Both the position numbers and the translations under genes were made by a program. DNA of 64,000 nucleotides from NCBI GenBank assembly GCA_019096065.1, contig JAGUCH010000002.1, forward strand, positions 198,501 through 262,500. The letters are read 5' to 3'. The notes under the pieces were generated by a model, which did not search any database, was not told the DNA's origin, and worked only from the letters and a program-made list of their open reading frames with translations. Positions 59,908-64,000 of this stretch are shown in pieces. The number at the start of each line of letters is the position of its first letter. Position 1 is the stretch's first letter. The stretch comes from Paracyclopina nana (lineage: Eukaryota; Arthropoda; Copepoda; Cyclopoida; Cyclopettidae).

Positions 59908-60945
59908 GAGGGCGAACACGGGCGAACACGGCCGAACACAGCGAACACGGCCGAACACAGCGAACCCGGCCGAACACACCGAACACAGCGAACACAGCGA
60001 ACACGGGCGAACTCAGCTAACACGGGCAAACACAGCGAACACGGCCAAACACAGCGAACACGGCCGAACACAGCGAACACGGCCGAACACAGCGAACACA
60101 GCGAACACAGCGAACACGAGGCGAACTCAGCGACCAAGGGCAGACATAGCGAACACGGCCGAAAACAGCGAACACGGCCGAACACAGCGAACACGGCCGA
60201 ACACAGCGAACACGGCCGAACACAGCGAACACAGCGAACACGGGCGAACTCAGCGAACACGGCCGAACACAGCGAACACAGCGAACACAGCGAACAAGGG
60301 CGATCACAGCGAAGACGGCCAAACACAGCGAACACGGCCGAACACAGCGAACACGGCCGAACACAGCGAACACGGCCGAACACAGCGAACACGGGCGAAC
60401 ACAGCGAACACGGCCGAACACAGCGAACACGGCCGAACACAGCGAACACGGCTGAACACAGCGAACACAGCGAGCACGGGCGAACTCAGCGAACACGGGC
60501 AAACACAGCGAACATGGCCGAACACAGCGAACACGGCCGAACACAGCGAACACGGCCGAACACAGCGAACACGGCCGAACACAGCGAACACGGCTGAACA
60601 CAGCGAACACAGCGAACACGGGCGAACTCAGCGAACACGGGCAAACACAGCGAACATGGCCGAACACAGCGAACACGGCCGAACACAGCGAACACGGCCG
60701 AACACAGCAGACACGGCCGAACACAGCGAACACAGGCGAACACAGCGAACACGGCTGAACACAGCGAACAAGGGCGAACACAGCGAACACTGGCGAACAC
60801 GGCGAACACAGCGAACACGGGCGAACACAGCGAACACAGGCGAACACAGCGAACACGGCTGAACACAGCGAACAAGGGCGAACACAGCGAACACACCTGA
60901 ACGCAGCGAACATGGGCGAACTCGGGCGGACACAGCGAAAAAAAT
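59908..60945 (+). repeat. 19-bp GC-rich minisatellite (CGAACACAGCGAACACGGC)
   Basis: About 55 units of 19 bp, themselves two similar halves, with variants CGAACACGGGC and CGAACTCAGC. The unit lacks stop codons in several frames on both strands and its length is not a multiple of three, so open frames of 200-339 codons arise on both strands. It is far GC-richer than its surroundings. Confidence 0.96.
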
Positions 60946-61035
60946 TCTAAGTTTTGCTTGCATTTGATCCCTGCCTATGCAGTCGCGGCCCTACTTACTT
61001 AATAGGTGAGTTAAAATTGATTATTTTTAAATTGT

Positions 61036-61123
61036 AATCTTGCAATAAAATACATTTAAATTGTTTTACAATCTTAATGTTAATTAATCTTGCAATAAAA
61101 TACATTTAAATTGTTTTACAATC
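61036..61123 (+). repeat. Two-copy 48-bp direct repeat
   Basis: AATCTTGCAATAAAATACAT followed by TTAAATTGTTTTACAATC occurs twice, offset by about 48 bp. The next ~200 bp to 61327 are T-rich and end in the splice acceptor of the TauE/SafE exon. Confidence 0.85.
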
Positions 61124-61327
61124 AAAATGTTATTGTTAAGTTAAGTTTTAATAAATATTTTTTTTTTAATTTTTTACATTTTATTTTTTTTTCCAATTTT
61201 TTCAGGTTTTTTTCAACTTTTACATATTTTTTAATTTTTATAAATCATTTCTAATTTTGACATATTTCTTGTATGTTTTTTTTTCATTTTTGATCATTTC
61301 TGTAACTCTTTTTCAATTTCTTTTTAG

Positions 61328-61597
61328 GCAACAAAAGAGGCAAACTTTTGATAGCATTCCCAAATTTGGGTATTGGCATGGAATCACTTTGATGCTCACA
61401 GGATTTATTGGAGGCATTTTTTCTGCCATTGCTGGAAGTGGAGTGGACATTTGCTCATTTTCCATCCTCAGCCTGCTTTTTAGGTAAGTATTATTACTTT
61501 ATGATCATTGAAATGTGCAAACTTGTGATTTTCAGGGTTAGTGAAAAGGTGTCAACTCCAACATCAGTGGTGTTAATGGCCATTAACACTTGCGTAA
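61328..61597 (+). CDS. TauE/SafE-family membrane protein, internal exons (second copy)
   Basis: Two internal exons of a second copy of the gene whose 3' exons are at 2450-2857. Exon 61328-61483 follows TTTCTTTTTAG and ends AG/GTAAGT; exon 61536-61597 follows GATTTTCAG, after a 52-nt intron. The peptide reads FGYWHGITLMLTGFIGGIFS, AIAGSGVDICSF, then VSEKVSTPTSVVLMAINT, the conserved glycine-rich half-helix and Thr-Pro-Thr segment of TauE/SafE proteins. A GTAATA donor at 61598 gives phase 1, matching the incoming phase at 2450; the nearer GTAAGT at 61594 would not. The next intron is the 155-bp satellite and the following exons lie beyond 64000. No 5' exons could be recognised upstream through the minisatellite region. 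Confidence 0.8.
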
Positions 61598-61660
61598 GTA
61601 ATAAAAAATAATAATAATAAAATATCTTTTATTGGCATAATATTAATCAATTTTGATCAA

Positions 61661-64000
61661 AAATAGTTATGGGATGCAAAGTGAATTATAGCCCCAAATT
61701 TCCTTTCATGAAAACTTGGCAAAGTTTATTTACAATTTTTATTTGAGTTTGAAGTCGCTACGTTCGGGCTCAAAAATTTGCACTAGGTTTAAAAAAAATT
61801 TCTCACATTTTCAACAGAGTGAAAAACTGCTTTACAAAAAGGAACATTTCATTAGCACAATATCTATTTCTATCTGGTGCCGGTATGTAAAACGGGGTCT
61901 TTAGATAATTTGAAAAAGGTTCGGACTGAAAAAATTGCACTAGGTTTAAAAAAACCTCACATTTTCAACAGAGTGAAAAACTACTTTACAAAAAGGAACA
62001 TTTCATTAGCACAATATCTATTTCTATCTAGTGCCAGTATGTAAAACTGCTTTACAAAAAGGAACATTTCAATAGCACAATATATCTTTCTATTTAGTGC
62101 TGGTATGTAAAACGGGGTCCCTAGATAATTTGAAAAAGGTTCGGGCTGGAAAAATTGCACTAGGTTTAAAAAAAACCTCACATTTTCAACAGAATGAAAA
62201 ACTGCTTTACAAAAAGGAACATTTCAATAGCACAATATATCTTTCTATTTAGTGCTGGTATGTAAAACGGGGTCCCTAGATAATTTGAAAAAGGTTCGGG
62301 CTGGAAAAATTGCACTAGGTTTAAAAAAAAACTCACATTTTCAACAGAATGAAAAACTGCTTTACAAAAAGGAACATTTCAATAGCACAATATCTATTTG
62401 TATCTAGTGCCGCTATGTAAAACGGGGTCGCTAAATAATTTGAAAAAGGTTCGGGCTGGAAAATTTGCACTAGGTTTAAAAAAACCTCACATTTTCAACA
62501 GCGTGAAAAACTGCTTTACAAAAAGGAACATTTCAATAGCACAATATCTCTTTCTATTTAGTGCAGGTATGTAAAACGGGGTCGCTAGATAATTTGTAAA
62601 AGGTTCGGGCTGGAAAAATTGCACTAGGTTTAAAAAAACCTCACATTTTCAACAGCGTGAAAAACTGCTTTACAAAAAGGAACATTTCAATAGCACAATA
62701 TATCTTTCTATTTAGTGCTGGTATGTAAAACGGGGTCCCTAGATAATTTGAAAAAGGTTCGGGCTGGAAAAATTGCACTAGGTTTAAAAAAAAACTCACA
62801 TTTTCAACAGAATGAAAAACTGCTTTACAAAAAGGAACATTTCAATAGCACAATATCTATTTGTATCTAGTGCCGCTATGTAAAACGGGGTCGCTAAATA
62901 ATTTGAAAAAGGTTCGGGCTGGAAAATTTGCACTAGGTTTAAAAAAACCTCACATTTTCAACAGCGTGAAAAACTGCTTTACAAAAAGGAACATTTCAAT
63001 AGCACAATATCTCTTTCTATTTAGTGCAGGTATGTAAAACGGGGTCGCTAGATAATTTGTAAAAGGTTCGGGCTGGAAAAATTGCACTAGGTTTAAAAAA
63101 ACCTCACATTTTCAACAGCGTGAAAAACTGCTTTACAAAAAGGAACATTTCAATAGCACAATATCTCTTTCTATTTAGTGCTGGTATGTAAAACGGGGTC
63201 CCTAGATAATTTGAAAAAGGTTCGGGCTGGAAAAATTGCACTAGGTTTAAAAAAAAACTCACATTTTCAACAGAATGAAAAACTGCTTTACAAAAAGGAA
63301 CATTTCAATAGCACAATATCTATTTGTATCTAGTGCCGCTATGTAAAACGGGGTCGCTAAATAATTTGAAAAAGGTTCGGGCTGGAAAATTTGCACTAGG
63401 TTTAAAAAAACCTCACATTTTCAACAGCGTGAAAAACTGCTTTACAAAAAGGAACATTTCAATAGCACAATATCTATTTCTATTTAGTGCAGGTATGTAA
63501 AACTGGGTCGTTAGTTAATTTGAAAAAGGTTCGGGCTGGAAAATTTGCACTAGGTTTAAAAAAACCTCACATTTTCCTCAGTGAAAAACTACTTTAATAA
63601 AAGGAACATTTCAATAGCACAATATCTATTTCTATTTAGTGCAGGTATGTAAAACGGGGTCGTTAGTTAATTTGAAAAAGGTTCGGGCTGGAAAATTTGC
63701 ACTAGGTTTAAAAAAACCTCTCACATTTTCAACAGAATGAAAAACTGCTTTACAAAAAGGAACATTTCAATAGCACAATATCTCTTTCTATTTAGTGCAG
63801 GTATGTAAAACGGGGTCGCTAGATAATTTGAAAAAGGTTCGGGCTGGAAAATTTGCACTAGGTTTAAAAAAACCTCACATTTTCAACAGAGTGAAAAACT
63901 GATTTACAAAAAGGAACATTTCATTTGCACAATATCTATTTCTATCTAGTTCTGGTATGTAAAACGGGGCCGTTAAATAATTTGAAAAAGCCAGTGCAAC
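61661..64000 (+). repeat. 155-bp satellite array in a TauE/SafE intron, right copy
   Basis: The leader and about 14 units align with 1-2342 almost base for base at an offset of 61660 (61658 at the end). Unit subtypes occur in the same order. Differences include a few substitutions (62018 region), one changed unit near 62545-62590, and two units with GGGTCGTTAGTTAATTTG (63505-63525, 63655-63675) that the left copy lacks. Confidence 0.96.

Larger units (their letters stand above)
57257..60990. mobile_element. 3.7-kb foldback-like element with 42-bp perfect TIRs
   Basis: The 42 bases 57257-57298 (beginning GGCCGCGACTGCATAGGCAG) are exactly inverted at 60949-60990. Next to each terminus lies the same minisatellite in opposite orientation: TGTTCGCCCGTGTTCG units at 57340-57430 and CGAACACGGC units at 59908-60945, so one arm is about ten times longer. 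Between them are a ~160-bp satellite array and three diverged 169-bp satellite units. No transposase frame is present. I could not find a target-site duplication (left flank CACATAAC, right CTACTTAC), so a flank may be rearranged. Confidence 0.8.

Noticed and set aside
59677-60963. Long open frames of 136-339 codons on both strands (EHSEHGRTQRTR-type and FAVFGRVRCV-type peptides)
   Set aside because: They are translations of a 19-bp minisatellite that lacks stops in several frames on both strands; the peptide period equals the repeat period and no gene signals are present.
1-64000. Simple circular contig with an end overlap
   Set aside because: The two end copies differ by several substitutions and two changed repeat units, which a plain overlap would not show, so I prefer a diverged duplication; not fully excluded.

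Overview
The window is eukaryotic nuclear DNA from an invertebrate animal. The evidence is GT-AG introns as short as 42 nt, split genes for an innexin (invertebrate gap-junction protein), an animal-type TauE/SafE membrane protein and an eIF2-kinase-like protein kinase, AATAAA signals, no bacterial gene organisation, and AT-rich satellite DNA over more than half of the sequence. I cannot fix the phylum from sequence alone.

Layout. 1-2335: 155-bp satellite inside a TauE/SafE intron. 2450-2857: last two exons of that gene (+). 3169-8787: convergent seven-exon tandem-kinase-domain gene (-), carrying a one-base frameshift; its large intron is almost entirely two nested DNA transposons. 9290-10602: a third member of that transposon family. 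11223-20766: a 9.5-kb foldback-like element whose two arms are inverted arrays of a ~209-bp repeat around a ~169-bp satellite, bounded by an 8-bp target-site duplication. 21131-24570: 325-bp satellite (+). 25035-29798: multi-exon Mutator-like transposase gene (-). 29875-31135: 307-bp repeat x4. 31138-43118: a 3717-bp composite unit in three near-identical copies plus a partial fourth. 43119-48010: innexin gene (+), four coding exons, introns filled with a 15-bp repeat. 48062-54494: the 325-bp satellite again, now inverted. 54496-57130: inverted low-copy repeats with a 928-bp transposon inside. 57257-60990: a second foldback-like element with perfect 42-bp terminal inverted repeats and 19-bp minisatellite arms. 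61328-61597: two exons of a second TauE/SafE gene copy (+). 61660-64000: the same 155-bp array as at the window start.

Two points stand out. First, inverted pairs of tandem arrays recur at four places (209-bp, 325-bp, ~170-bp and 19-bp units). Two pairs have clear transposon-like termini. The 325-bp pair encloses a Mutator-like transposase and has inner edges at the same point of the repeat unit. This resembles Drosophila Foldback/FB-NOF organisation on a larger scale. Second, the left and right ends of the window are copies of one another at an offset of about 61.66 kb and lie in the same intron of the same gene, so the window is roughly one period of a large tandem duplication (or an assembly/haplotype duplicate).

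Exon boundaries were read by hand from splice signals and reading-frame continuity; family assignments rest on recognised motifs, not on database searches.
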